Assembly (NCBI GenBank): GCA_035308025.1
Contig: DATGHL010000026.1
Coordinates: 1 to 64,000, forward strand
Origin: Candidatus Binataceae bacterium
GTDB lineage: Bacteria > Desulfobacterota > Binatia > Binatales > Binataceae
Length of the DNA stretch: 64,000 nt
Direction of reading: 5' to 3'
In this document: in pieces, positions 26,432 through 34,929 of the stretch
Numbering within the stretch: the stretch's first letter is position 1
Layout: each line of letters opens with the position of its first letter
The notes under the pieces: generated by a model
Database searches by the model: none
Told to the model about the DNA's origin: nothing
The model's input: only the letters and a program-made list of their open reading frames with translations
Program-made: the position numbers and the translations under genes

Positions 26432-27304
26432 ATGGCGGATATAATCGGACCCACTTCGCATTTCTTTTATTCGCAGCGGCTCAAGCTCCACTATGTCGAT
26501 TGGGGTAACCCGGGCAAGCCGCTCGCCATCCTGGTCCATGGCGGACGCGATCATTCGCGGGCTTGGGATTTTGTGGCGCTCGACTTGCGACGATACTTTC
26601 ACGTAGTTGCGCTCGATTTGCGTGGACACGGCGACTCGGATTGGGCGATCGGCGGCGCCTATTCGATTACCGATCACGTCCTCGACCTCGGCCAACTGAT
26701 CAACGCGCTCGATCCAAAGGGACAGGTCACCTTGATTGGCCATTCATTGGGCGCGGGTGTCGTGCTGCAGCGCGCTGGAGTGTTTCCGGAAGCGGTGGGC
26801 GCGGTGGTCGCGATTGAGGGGCTGGGGCCGCCCGGGGCGATGATGCGCGAGACGCCTGCCCATGAACGCATGGAAAGCTGGGTTACGGATATGCTCGCGC
26901 TGGCCCAGCGCAAACCGCGCGAGTATCAGACGGTCGAACAGGCGATGGTGCGGATGCGCGAGGCGAATCCGCATCTCAGTCTCGAACTGGCGCGCCATCT
27001 GACGATCTATGGGGTGCGGCGCAACGAGAACGGCACCTTCTCCTGGAAGTACGACAACTATACGCGCGCGACCTCGCCGTATCTCTTCAACCTCAGCGAC
27101 GCGATGCAGATCTGGTCGCGCATCCGCTGCCCGGTGTTGCTGGTGCGCGGCGATTCCTCATGGGCGGGCGACTGGGAGCGTGACGGGCGGCTGAGCGCGT
27201 TTCGCACCTCGGATGTGCGGACGATCGATGGCGCGGGCCATTGGGTTCATCACGACCGGCTCGCGGAATTTCTCGCCGCCGTGCATAATTTTCTGGCGCT
27301 TTGA
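26432..27304 (+). CDS. Alpha/beta hydrolase
   Basis: A 290-residue cytosolic hydrolase. The ATG at 26432 follows a GGAGG box by seven bases. The oxyanion HG motif reads LVHGGRDHSRAWDF, the next strand VALDLRGHGDSDW, and the nucleophile elbow LIGHSLGAGVVLQ contains the catalytic Ser. The catalytic acid is probably in VLLVRGDSSWAGDW and the His in IDGAGHWVHHDRLAEF. A cap domain of about 100 residues between them has no recognisable specificity signature. It could be an esterase, an epoxide hydrolase-like enzyme or a C-C hydrolase. It stands alone, 62 bp before the chloride channel gene. Confidence 0.9.
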   Translation: MADIIGPTSHFFYSQRLKLHYVDWGNPGKPLAILVHGGRDHSRAWDFVALDLRRYFHVVALDLRGHGDSDWAIGGAYSITDHVLDLGQLINALDPKGQVTLIGHSLGAGVVLQRAGVFPEAVGAVVAIEGLGPPGAMMRETPAHERMESWVTDMLALAQRKPREYQTVEQAMVRMREANPHLSLELARHLTIYGVRRNENGTFSWKYDNYTRATSPYLFNLSDAMQIWSRIRCPVLLVRGDSSWAGDWERDGRLSAFRTSDVRTIDGAGHWVHHDRLAEFLAAVHNFLAL

Positions 27305-27366
27305 GGTTTACTGACTGAAGCGCGGCGAGCTATGAAACCCGCGCGAAACCACCCACGAAACACCCA

Positions 27367-29403
27367 ATGACCGGGGAGACGCGCGCCGAGTTGGCGCCGA
27401 GCCAATTCGAGTACGTCGAGATAATCCTGCTCGCGGCCGCGGTCGGCGTACTGGCGGCGCTCGGCAACTTCGGTTTCCGCGCCCTGATTCACCTTTTCGC
27501 GTGGTTATTCATGGAGCAGGAGGGCGGCCTTCTGGGCGTTGGCCGGGGCTTCACCCGGATACTGCTCCCGCTGATTCTGATGAGCGGCGGCGGTCTGCTG
27601 CTCATTCTGAATTATTTCTTTCCGCGCGACATGCTCGGCTACGGGTTTCCGGCCTTTCTGGAGAACGTCAATCTCGGCAACGCGCAGATGCGCCGGCGCT
27701 GGATTGTCTTGAAAGCGCTGGGCGCAGCAGTGTCGTTGGGTTGCGGCGCCTCGGTCGGCCGCGAGGGACCGATCGCGCAGATCGGGGGCGCAATTGGGTC
27801 GGCGCTGGCGCAGTTCCGCCGCCTGTCCGCTGATCGCGCCAAGGTCCTGATCGCGGCGGGCGCGGGCGCGGGCATCGCCGCGACCTTCAACGCACCGATG
27901 GGCGGCATGATGTTCGCCCAGGAAATCGTGCTTTTGGGCGAGACCGAGCTGGGCAATTTGACCCTGGTGCTGATCGCAACTTTCAGCTCGGTCGCGGCTT
28001 CGCGCGCGCTGATCGGCAGCGGGCCGCTGTTCTCGCCGCATCATTTTTTAATCGACAACTATTGGGAGGTGCTGACGTACGGCGTGATGGGCGTCGTGCT
28101 CGGCGCGATGGCCGCCGGCTTCGTGCGGTTTTTCCATGCGACCGGCCGCTATATCCGCGGCCTCAAGCTGAGCCAGCCGATCCAACTACTGGGCGGTCTC
28201 GCGCTCGTCGGCTTGATTGCGATTCCTCTGCCGCAGAACCTCGCCGACGGCTACCCGGTGATCGAGGAGGCGCTCGGTGGCAGGCTGGGGTTGCGCCTGA
28301 CGGTGGCGCTGATGGCGGCGAAATTTTTGACCAGCGCGATTTCGCTGGAGGCCGGCGCGCCGGGCGGGATCTTTGGTCCGGTTTTTTTTATCGGCGCGAT
28401 GGCCGGGGCGAGTTTTCGCGGCCTGGTCGAGGTGATTGCACCCGGATTTACCGGACCCTCGGGGTCCTACGCGTTGATCGGGATCGGCGGCTTCCTCAGC
28501 GGCGTCAGCCATGCGCCGCTGACCGCGTTGCTGCTGCTGTTTGAAATGACGCGCGGCGACTGGACAGTGGTGCTGCCCACGATGATCGCGACGGTCAGCG
28601 CGCTGGTCGTCGCCCGCCTGATCGAGCCTGAGTCGATCGACACCTATAGCCTTGCGCGCGCCGGGAAGAGTCTCGAAATCGGCCGCGATCGTCTGCTGCT
28701 GACGCAATTGCCGGTCTCGTCCGTGATCCGTCGCGACGCCCGCACCGTGCCGGCCGGCGCTTCCCTGGCCGAAGTCATGCGTATCGCGAGCGAAGTAGAA
28801 CAGGCGACGCTGCCGGTAATCGATCATAGCGGCGCCCTCGCCGGGCTGATCCGCACGCACGATCTGCTCCAGCTTGTCGCCGCGAGCACAGACCTCGGCG
28901 CCCTCGTCAACGCCTGGGATTTGAGCCGGCGCAATCCTCCTGTGCTGACGCTCGACGCGAATCTGGATCAGGCGGCGCAGACGATGGAATACGAGGGGCT
29001 GGAAGAGTTGCCGGTCACCGAAACCGCTCACGGCGGAAAATTCCTCGGGCTGGTGACCCGTCACGACATCGCGCGGGCTTTCAACCGCGTGACGTTATCG
29101 GTATCGGCGGTGGCGACGCGTGAGAATAATATTTTTTGGGCGAGCGGCTATCGGGTCTCGCGGGTCGGCATTCCCGACGCCGCGCTGGGAAAGAATTTGC
29201 GGCAACTCGAACTGCGCACGCGGTTTGGCGTTAGCGTGCTGGCGGTGCAGGACGGGGCCGATCCGGAACGCGGTTTCCAGCCCTGCCCGGCCGATCGTCC
29301 GTTCAAAGCGGACGATGTGATTATCGCAGCGGGCCATCCGGCGGATCTGCGACGCTTCAGCAGCGGGCTGAGTTTTGTCGCGGAGTCTTCGAAGGCTGGT
29401 TGA
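27367..29403 (+). CDS. ClC-family chloride channel/transporter with CBS pair and TrkA-C-like tail
   Basis: A 678-residue membrane protein. The ClC core contains the selectivity motif CGASVGREGPIAQIGGAIGS, including the gating Glu, then AAGAGAGIAATFNAPMGGMMF, KFLTSAISLEAGAPGGIFGP and GIGGFLSGVSHAPLTALLLLFEMT. After the last helix come two CBS domains (VIRRDARTVPAGASLAEVM...; NPPVLTLDANLDQAAQTM...), which in relatives bind adenine nucleotides. The last 85 residues (SRVGIPDAALGKNLRQLELRTRF, then VIIAAGHPADLRRF) look like a TrkA-C/RCK_C ligand-binding domain, which is usually found on cation transport systems. Whether it is channel or H+/Cl- exchanger cannot be settled. Confidence 0.92.
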   Translation: MTGETRAELAPSQFEYVEIILLAAAVGVLAALGNFGFRALIHLFAWLFMEQEGGLLGVGRGFTRILLPLILMSGGGLLLILNYFFPRDMLGYGFPAFLENVNLGNAQMRRRWIVLKALGAAVSLGCGASVGREGPIAQIGGAIGSALAQFRRLSADRAKVLIAAGAGAGIAATFNAPMGGMMFAQEIVLLGETELGNLTLVLIATFSSVAASRALIGSGPLFSPHHFLIDNYWEVLTYGVMGVVLGAMAAGFVRFFHATGRYIRGLKLSQPIQLLGGLALVGLIAIPLPQNLADGYPVIEEALGGRLGLRLTVALMAAKFLTSAISLEAGAPGGIFGPVFFIGAMAGASFRGLVEVIAPGFTGPSGSYALIGIGGFLSGVSHAPLTALLLLFEMTRGDWTVVLPTMIATVSALVVARLIEPESIDTYSLARAGKSLEIGRDRLLLTQLPVSSVIRRDARTVPAGASLAEVMRIASEVEQATLPVIDHSGALAGLIRTHDLLQLVAASTDLGALVNAWDLSRRNPPVLTLDANLDQAAQTMEYEGLEELPVTETAHGGKFLGLVTRHDIARAFNRVTLSVSAVATRENNIFWASGYRVSRVGIPDAALGKNLRQLELRTRFGVSVLAVQDGADPERGFQPCPADRPFKADDVIIAAGHPADLRRFSSGLSFVAESSKAG

Positions 29404-29424
29404 TCCGCCGCCAGCCGTCGGCCG

Positions 29425-30276
29425 CTATAGCTTTGCCATCAGGTCGTCGCGAAATTGGGCCAATTCGGTCTCGTCGAGCGCGCGCAAAGGCAGTCCGACG
29501 AGCAGGCGCGCGACGCCAGCCTCGGCCAAGGTCCGGACTTCGTCGAGCGTGAGCGGATGGCCTGTGCGCAGGCTCATCGTGACTTCGACCGGACGCGTGC
29601 GATTCGCCGTCCGCTGTTGGTGCTCGAGTTGCCCGAGCAGCGTCCGCGCCTCGTCCATGCTGCGCGCGACGGCGTACCAGCCGTCGCCGTAGCGCACGGC
29701 GCGCTTGATCGCCAACTCGCTGGTGCCGCCGACGACGATCGGGGGATGCGGTTTCTGGATTGGTTTTGGATTGAAGCGCACGCCGGCGACGCTGAAAGTT
29801 TTGCCTGCGTATGCAGGATCGTCTTTGGTCCACAGCGCTTTCATCAGCTCGAGATATTCCCGCGTGCGCAGGGCGCGGTCGTCGAAGCTCGCGCCCGCCG
29901 CGGCGAACTCCTCGGCGAACCAGCCGACGCCGACGCCGAAAATCACGCGGCCATTGCTCAGCACGTCGAGCGAGGCCACGGCTTTGGCCGTGGTGATCGG
30001 ATTGCGCAGCGGCACGACGAAGATGCCGGTCGCCAGTCTGATCCGGCTGGTGACGGCGGCGGCGAAGGCCAGCGCCAGCATCGGATCATGGAAAGGTACG
30101 TCCGCCGGGGCTGGGAAACGGCCATCGGGCGAGTACGGGTATTTCGAGGTGTAGTTGACCGGCAGGATCAGATGCTCGCCGATCCAGGCGGACTCGAAGC
30201 CGCACTCCTCGGCCTTGCGGATATTCGCCGCGATCCGCTCGGGCCGCTGGCTCGTGATGAAAGTTCCGAACTTCAT
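29425..30276 (-). CDS. LLM-class (F420-type) flavin-dependent oxidoreductase
   Basis: A 283-residue TIM-barrel enzyme of the luciferase-like monooxygenase class. The ATG at 30276 follows GGAGG by nine bases; an in-frame TTG at 30285 is less likely. Features: FGTFITSQRPERIAANIRKAEECGFESAWIGEH at the N-terminus, SRIRLATGIFVVPLRNPI, ASLDVLSNGRVIFGVGVGWFAEEFAA, and PIVVGGTSELAIKRAVRYGDGWY. The VGWxxxEF and GDGW elements are typical of F420-dependent members of unknown substrate. F420 use cannot be proven from the sequence, and FMN remains possible. It converges with the ClC gene. Confidence 0.91.
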   Translation of the reverse strand: MKFGTFITSQRPERIAANIRKAEECGFESAWIGEHLILPVNYTSKYPYSPDGRFPAPADVPFHDPMLALAFAAAVTSRIRLATGIFVVPLRNPITTAKAVASLDVLSNGRVIFGVGVGWFAEEFAAAGASFDDRALRTREYLELMKALWTKDDPAYAGKTFSVAGVRFNPKPIQKPHPPIVVGGTSELAIKRAVRYGDGWYAVARSMDEARTLLGQLEHQQRTANRTRPVEVTMSLRTGHPLTLDEVRTLAEAGVARLLVGLPLRALDETELAQFRDDLMAKL

Positions 30277-30334
30277 TTTTTTCAACCTCCGTAGGCCGCG
30301 CTCCGTTGTCGCGCCGGCCGCGTGAGTCGAGATT

Positions 30335-30766
30335 TTAGTTGGCAGCCGATGCGGGCGTCACGACTTTCAAAGCGGTTGCTGAGCAAGCAATTGAGGCATT
30401 ACAGCCATTGAGGTCATCGGTGGGACCGTTACCGCAGGAAATACCGGTGAGGCCGTTGGCGCCCATCGCCTGCGCTTTTTGCCGCAGCACGTTAATAACT
30501 TCGTCGTTGCTGCGGGTGCCAATTACGCCGCGATTACACAGATAGGCGTCGAGCTCGCCGACCTGCACGAAGTCGTCGTGGTTCGCCAGCCATGATTGCT
30601 CGTAGGTCGGCACGGCCGCTTCAAGTTTCTGCATCGCGACGGGGTCCGGCGGATTCGTATCACCCGTCTGAAAGGCGACGCAGCCGGCAGCGCTGGCCGC
30701 CAGAAGCGTGACGAACAGGATCGCGCGCGAGGTCCTGACTTTGCTGCGGTTGACGTGTGTGCTCAC
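30335..30766 (-). CDS. RcsF-like outer-membrane lipoprotein with four conserved Cys
   Basis: A 143-residue lipoprotein; the GTG at 30766 overlaps the stop of the PHP gene (GTGA). The signal peptide ILFVTLLAASAAGC carries a lipobox. The C-terminal domain contains VQVGELDAYLCNRG, RQKAQAMGANGLTGISCGNG, then GCNASIACSATALKV. The spacing of the four Cys and the K-M-AN...SC...GC...AxC...AL pattern resemble E. coli RcsF, the envelope-stress sensor with two nested disulfides. Histidine-kinase partners of the Rcs type are not seen. Function as a stress sensor is inference from fold similarity only. Confidence 0.65.
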   Translation of the reverse strand: MSTHVNRSKVRTSRAILFVTLLAASAAGCVAFQTGDTNPPDPVAMQKLEAAVPTYEQSWLANHDDFVQVGELDAYLCNRGVIGTRSNDEVINVLRQKAQAMGANGLTGISCGNGPTDDLNGCNASIACSATALKVVTPASAAN

Positions 30767-31422
30767 TTCGACTCGCTGGGAAAATGATAGGGGCGCGCGC
30801 GGCCTGCGCGCAGCTCCATGCAAAGTTCCTCGACCGTTGAGACTTCGCGTTCAAGTTCGGTGGCGCAAGTCATGAACCACTGGGCTGAGGCGAAATGAGC
30901 GTCGCTGCCGCCGACCGCGCTCAGCCCGAGCTTTTCGCAGGTCGCGAGCGCGTCGCTGTTCTGATCCGGCGTGTTTTGGCCATTGATCGCCTCGACTGAA
31001 TTCAGCGCCGGACCAAGTTTTGCGAGCAGGGAGTCGAGCCGCACGCCGTAACTCGAGTCGCGGAAGGGATGAGCCGGGATCGCGATGCCGCCGTCGCCAT
31101 GGACAAATTCGATGAGCCGCTCTGCGCGCAGCATCCGATCTTCGAGGTTGAAGCGCCGGGCCAACGCTGGGGTGACACCAAAAATCAGCAGATGGCCGAG
31201 ATCGGTGTCGGCTTCGATACCGCGGAAGATACGCACACCGAGGCGCGCTTCCAACTCGGCGTACTCGCGTTCGGTCTCCGCCTTGATTGCATACTGCCGA
31301 TGCTCGGTGAAGCAGATCACGTCGAGGACCGGAAGATGGCTTGCAGCGAGCGTTACGTAAGCCTCGGCCGAGGCGTTCGAGTCGCGCGATAAACTGGTGT
31401 GGACGTGGAGATCGACGAGCAT
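30763..31422 (-). CDS. PHP-domain phosphoesterase
   Basis: A 219-residue metal-dependent phosphoesterase of the PHP family. The four PHP motifs are recognisable: MLVDLHVHTSLSRDS (motif I, HxH), ICFTEHRQY (II), the GIEAD segment and IPAHPFRD (III), and VGGSDAHFASAQ (IV). It resembles the YciV/TrpH-like group that hydrolyses 3',5'-nucleoside bisphosphates or short 5' ends of RNA. The ATG at 31422 is preferred to the TTG at 31431 because of the GAGAG box nine bases before it. Its stop overlaps the start of the RcsF-like lipoprotein gene, an unexpected coupling of a cytosolic phosphoesterase with an envelope lipoprotein. Confidence 0.88.
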   Translation of the reverse strand: MLVDLHVHTSLSRDSNASAEAYVTLAASHLPVLDVICFTEHRQYAIKAETEREYAELEARLGVRIFRGIEADTDLGHLLIFGVTPALARRFNLEDRMLRAERLIEFVHGDGGIAIPAHPFRDSSYGVRLDSLLAKLGPALNSVEAINGQNTPDQNSDALATCEKLGLSAVGGSDAHFASAQWFMTCATELEREVSTVEELCMELRAGRARPYHFPSESK

Positions 31423-31467
31423 AGGGTTCAACTCTCAATTGCCAGCGTGAAGCATAGGGTGCTGCGT

Positions 31468-33048
31468 TTAGCCGCCGGCACTCGGATCGACGACGCGCAG
31501 ATTATCGCGCAACGTGGGAATCCCCGCGATGCTCGCACACATCATCTGCACTGTAGCGCGATCATCTTCACTCGGAATCGTTCCGGACAGCACCAGAGTA
31601 CCGTCCTCGAGCTGAAACCGCACGTCGTTGAAGCGGCTCTCGTCGAGCGCCTGCCGAAGCGCAAAAAGCCGCGCCTGCTGAACTACCGAGAGGCCCGACG
31701 AGTGCGGCGGCGTGACGGCCGGCGCGTTCGCATCAGCGTCGGACGGGGGTTGATCGCTGCGGGTCGCTTTTACAATCGCCTTCGTCACGAAAAACCCCGC
31801 GAGCACAATCAGAATCAGTGTTCGCAGCGGATGGCGAATTCCGCGCCGCCGCCGCTGACGCCGTATCCGCCGAGTGATCTCCGGCGAAGCGCTGTGGCTC
31901 TCGCTGCCGTTTTCATGCAGCGGAGTGGGCGAGAGAATCACCGTCGGATCGTTGGGGCTTGCGCCTGCCATCGAGGGACGGCGGAGGGTGATCCCGCAAA
32001 ACGAGCAGTAGTGCGAATCGGCCGGGATCGTGCGCGCACAGCTTCGGCACTTTATCTCGGGACTCGCGATAACCGCGGTTGGGGAATCGGCTGCCGGCGG
32101 CGCAGCCGGAGATAAGGGCGATGGCCGGGCGGCCGCCAACTCCGCGGCCGGACCGGCGGTCCACGTGCCGACCGGACTGAGCGGAAGCTGCATCTGCGCC
32201 ACCGACGACGCGCCGCTGGAGCGTGCTGACAGTGGCGGGTTGAGCGCGGCCGCGCGCAGCTCGAGTAGTCGGCGCCTGAATTCACTCGCGTCGCGCATCC
32301 GAGTGATCACATCGTAAGACAACGCCTGGTCAACCACCGCGGCGAGGGAGGGGTCGATTTGCGGGGAAATTTTGCGCAGGGGAGGAAAGCTGAAAGGCGG
32401 TTCGGCCGCGGGATCGCGTCCCGACAGCGCATGATGCATCGTCGCGCCGAGCGCATAGAGGTCGGATCGCGCTTCGACCCGGCCGCGATACTGTTCCGGC
32501 GGCGCGTAGCCTTGCGTGCCGATCATCGTGGCGTTAGTCAGCGGGGCGAAATGGCGCGCGATACCAAAGTCGATGAGCTTGACGCGGCCCGACGGCGAGA
32601 TCATGACGTTGGAGGGTTTGAGATCGCGGTAGATCACCGGCGGCATCAGGTTGTGCAGATATTCGAGCGTTTCGAGGATCTGGATCGCGACCGCGACAAC
32701 CTCTTCCGGCGCGAGTTTGCCGCCGGCCCGCTTGAGCCGATCCTCGAGCGTTTCGCCTTCGACATACTCCATCACGAGAAAGTGGTGGTTGGCTTCGCTG
32801 AAGCGATCGATCACGCGCGGGATGTGCTCATTGCTGAGCTGCGCGAGCATGTCGGCCTCGCGCTGGAAAGCAGCGATGGCCTGTTGCTGTGCGTCCGGGC
32901 TGGTGAAGCCATCCACCATTTCAGCGAGTGCGCAGCGGCGTCCGGAAAGACGCAGATCCTCGGCCAGATAGACCAGCTTCATCCCGCCGCCGCCGAGCAC
33001 GCGGACGACGCGGTAACGTCCGCCGACGATGGTGTCGGGTGCGATCAT
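31468..33048 (-). CDS. Ser/Thr protein kinase with zinc ribbon, membrane helix and BON domain; WNK-like lysine placement
   Basis: A 526-residue protein. The kinase domain (about 10-270) has the glycine-rich loop LGGGGMKLVYLAED, the C-helix Glu64 (FQREADML), the catalytic loop VIYRDLKPSNVM (Asp142), LIDFGIARHF (Asp160) and GYAPPEQ. The position normally occupied by the ATP-anchoring Lys in VAIK is Ala42 (CALAEM), while Lys24 stands in the glycine-rich loop, the arrangement of WNK kinases. A C-x2-C...C-x2-C zinc ribbon (CRSCARTIPADSHYCSFCG) follows at about 335. One transmembrane helix lies at about 405, and a BON domain (FNDVRFQLEDGTLVLSGTI) ends the protein outside. It sits 25 bp downstream of the zinc-ribbon membrane gene, in an FHA operon. 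Confidence 0.88.
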   Translation of the reverse strand: MIAPDTIVGGRYRVVRVLGGGGMKLVYLAEDLRLSGRRCALAEMVDGFTSPDAQQQAIAAFQREADMLAQLSNEHIPRVIDRFSEANHHFLVMEYVEGETLEDRLKRAGGKLAPEEVVAVAIQILETLEYLHNLMPPVIYRDLKPSNVMISPSGRVKLIDFGIARHFAPLTNATMIGTQGYAPPEQYRGRVEARSDLYALGATMHHALSGRDPAAEPPFSFPPLRKISPQIDPSLAAVVDQALSYDVITRMRDASEFRRRLLELRAAALNPPLSARSSGASSVAQMQLPLSPVGTWTAGPAAELAAARPSPLSPAAPPAADSPTAVIASPEIKCRSCARTIPADSHYCSFCGITLRRPSMAGASPNDPTVILSPTPLHENGSESHSASPEITRRIRRQRRRRGIRHPLRTLILIVLAGFFVTKAIVKATRSDQPPSDADANAPAVTPPHSSGLSVVQQARLFALRQALDESRFNDVRFQLEDGTLVLSGTIPSEDDRATVQMMCASIAGIPTLRDNLRVVDPSAGG

Positions 33049-33073
33049 TCAGCGTTTGCTGTCAGCGCCCCGG

Positions 33074-33475
33074 TCAAAATTGTTGGACCGAACCGGCGCG
33101 CAGCCGTCTGGAGCGGCGTCTAAAGCCCGGCTGCCGCCGCGGGCGGGTCGAACCCCAAGCGGCGTTGGCCGCGCAGATCAGATGCATCAGAAAGCCGATC
33201 GGATGCGCACTGGCATAGAGGAACATCACGCCGAGGAACCAGATGACACCGCGCCGATGTAAGCCTTTGTACCAATGGCCGAGGCCCGGCACGACGCTCA
33301 ACATCAGGGCGGTCAAGGGATGCCATAAGATGGCGTCGTCGAGCGGCGGCGGATCGAGCAAGGGGGCGCCGCACTCCTTGCAGAAGCTCGCCTTGGGCAC
33401 AGTGATGGCGTGGCCGCAGCGCGAGCAGAAGCGCGCAGATTCCGGGTGACGTTCAGGCATCGCGAGTTCAGGCAT
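33074..33475 (-). CDS. Zinc-ribbon membrane protein in kinase/FHA cassette
   Basis: About 133 residues. The N-terminus has a C-x2-C...C-x2-C ribbon (FCSRCGHAITVPKASFCKECG), very like the ribbon inside the neighbouring kinase. Two or three hydrophobic helices follow: LTALMLSVVPGLGHWYKG, then GVIWFLGVMFLYASA and IGFLMHLICAANAAWG. The PGLGHWYKG...RG pattern resembles TM2-type domains. The last 25 residues are strongly basic. Starts at 33475 (ATGCCTGA, overlapping the FHA gene stop) or 33460 are both possible. It may bring the kinase and FHA protein together in the membrane; that is inferred from context. Confidence 0.75.
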   Translation of the reverse strand: MPELAMPERHPESARFCSRCGHAITVPKASFCKECGAPLLDPPPLDDAILWHPLTALMLSVVPGLGHWYKGLHRRGVIWFLGVMFLYASAHPIGFLMHLICAANAAWGSTRPRRQPGFRRRSRRLRAGSVQQF

Positions 33476-34760
33476 CGAAGGTGAAGTTGGCATTGCCGAG
33501 ACGGATAGTCGCGCCGCGCTCGAGACTAGCCTGGGTGACGCGCGTGTCGCCCAGCCAAGTGCCGTTGTGACTGCCGAGATCGCGGACAACATAGCCGCCG
33601 TTGCGAGCCTCGATGACCGCGTGGTAACGCGAAATCGACGCGTCGTCGATTACGATATCGTTGTCGAGGGCGCGGCCGACGCGGGTCGGCGCGCCAGCCT
33701 TCAGAAAAAGCCGGTCACCGTCGGCGCGGGTCAAACAGGCGGCACCCGCAGCCGCTGCGGCTCTCGGCGGCGCGCCCGCCGCGGGCTCGGCGCTGCGGGG
33801 GTCGGCGCGGCTATGGAACGTCAGTTCGTAGCCGCCGATCCTAATACGATCGCCTTCGCGCAGCGCGGCGCTTTCGATCCGGCCGCCATTGACAAAAGTG
33901 CCGGCTTCGACCGCGAGGTTGCGGATCGAATAGTTCTCGCCCCGATGCTCGATTACGGCGTGGCGCGGACTGATCGACGGATCGCCGAACAAGCCGATGG
34001 GGTTTTCCTCGGCGCGCCCGATATTGATCGTGGCGCCTTCGAGGCGAAACTGGCGCCCGCGCAGCCGTCCGGCCTCGACCACAATCCACGCGCTCTTGGT
34101 AAGTTCCTGAACCAGTCCGATGAAGAGGCCGATCGCGAGCCCGATAACCGAAAACCCGACCAGACGCGGCATCAGGCCGGTGTGACTCACTGAGCCTATA
34201 AGGTCAAAGCTCAGCCCACCGACAAATCCACCGATCAAGCCGCCGAGTCCGCCCTTGAGAATGTTTTGGATTGAGAAGCTCGCAATGCCAACGCCGACGC
34301 CGAGCAGCAGGCCCATCAGAGTCCATCCGAGCAAGCGCCCGAACACCAGATAGGCCTCGGAGCCCGCTTGCCCGCTGCCCCATCCGCCGGCTGAGAGAAC
34401 CGCGCTGAAGAGCAGATCCGAGTAGTAGGTGCCGGGCAACGAGACGACGGCGCAGACCACGAAGCCGAGCAAAAAGTGCCGGCTCGCCGCCTCAGAGAAT
34501 TCGATTCGCTGTTCCGCGGCGGCCATGATCATGCCGCCGATCATGCCGGCCATCAGCGCCATCGTGAGGAAGCCGGCAATCAACATTCCGGTGGTTTGGA
34601 CGTCGGTCAAGGAATGGTTGTGGCTGGCGAGTTCGACTGGAAACCAACCGATCGCGCCGCCGATCAAACCGGCCAGCGCCTTGAAGGTAAGCTCGCGTTT
34701 ATCGACTGCGCCGATGCGCAATCTATGCTGCGCACCGAGGGGAAACCTATCCTGGACCAT
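33468..34760 (-). CDS. Membrane protein with two C-terminal FHA domains
   Basis: A 430-residue protein. The N-terminal 230 residues hold six or more hydrophobic, glycine-rich helices (ALAGLIGGAIGWF; TMALMAGMIGGMIMAAAE; LGGLIGGFVGGLSFDLIG). Two forkhead-associated domains follow. FHA1 spans about 235-320 (INIGRAEENPIGLFGDPSISPRHAVIE, FVNGGRI). FHA2 spans about 345-430 (TRVGRALDNDIVIDDASISRYHAVIE, DLGSHNGTWLGDTRV). The phosphothreonine-contacting GR, S-x-x-H and N-G residues are conserved in both, although the first has SPRH and VNG. It is first in the minus-strand operon with a zinc-ribbon protein and a Ser/Thr kinase and is probably a phosphorylation reader or substrate of that kinase. Confidence 0.9.
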   Translation of the reverse strand: MVQDRFPLGAQHRLRIGAVDKRELTFKALAGLIGGAIGWFPVELASHNHSLTDVQTTGMLIAGFLTMALMAGMIGGMIMAAAEQRIEFSEAASRHFLLGFVVCAVVSLPGTYYSDLLFSAVLSAGGWGSGQAGSEAYLVFGRLLGWTLMGLLLGVGVGIASFSIQNILKGGLGGLIGGFVGGLSFDLIGSVSHTGLMPRLVGFSVIGLAIGLFIGLVQELTKSAWIVVEAGRLRGRQFRLEGATINIGRAEENPIGLFGDPSISPRHAVIEHRGENYSIRNLAVEAGTFVNGGRIESAALREGDRIRIGGYELTFHSRADPRSAEPAAGAPPRAAAAAGAACLTRADGDRLFLKAGAPTRVGRALDNDIVIDDASISRYHAVIEARNGGYVVRDLGSHNGTWLGDTRVTQASLERGATIRLGNANFTFDA

Positions 34761-34929
34761 CGATTCGTTTCACCGCCACGAGACTGAATACATCGTAGCT
34801 TGGCTGGGGGAGACGATAAACGCCCTGCCGCTCGGACGTTGATGTGGTTGCCGCAACGCCGCAAAACACGGCATGATCGATGCCGACGGGCAGACGTCGG
34901 GACCCTGATCGCGCGGGAGCAGAGCAACA

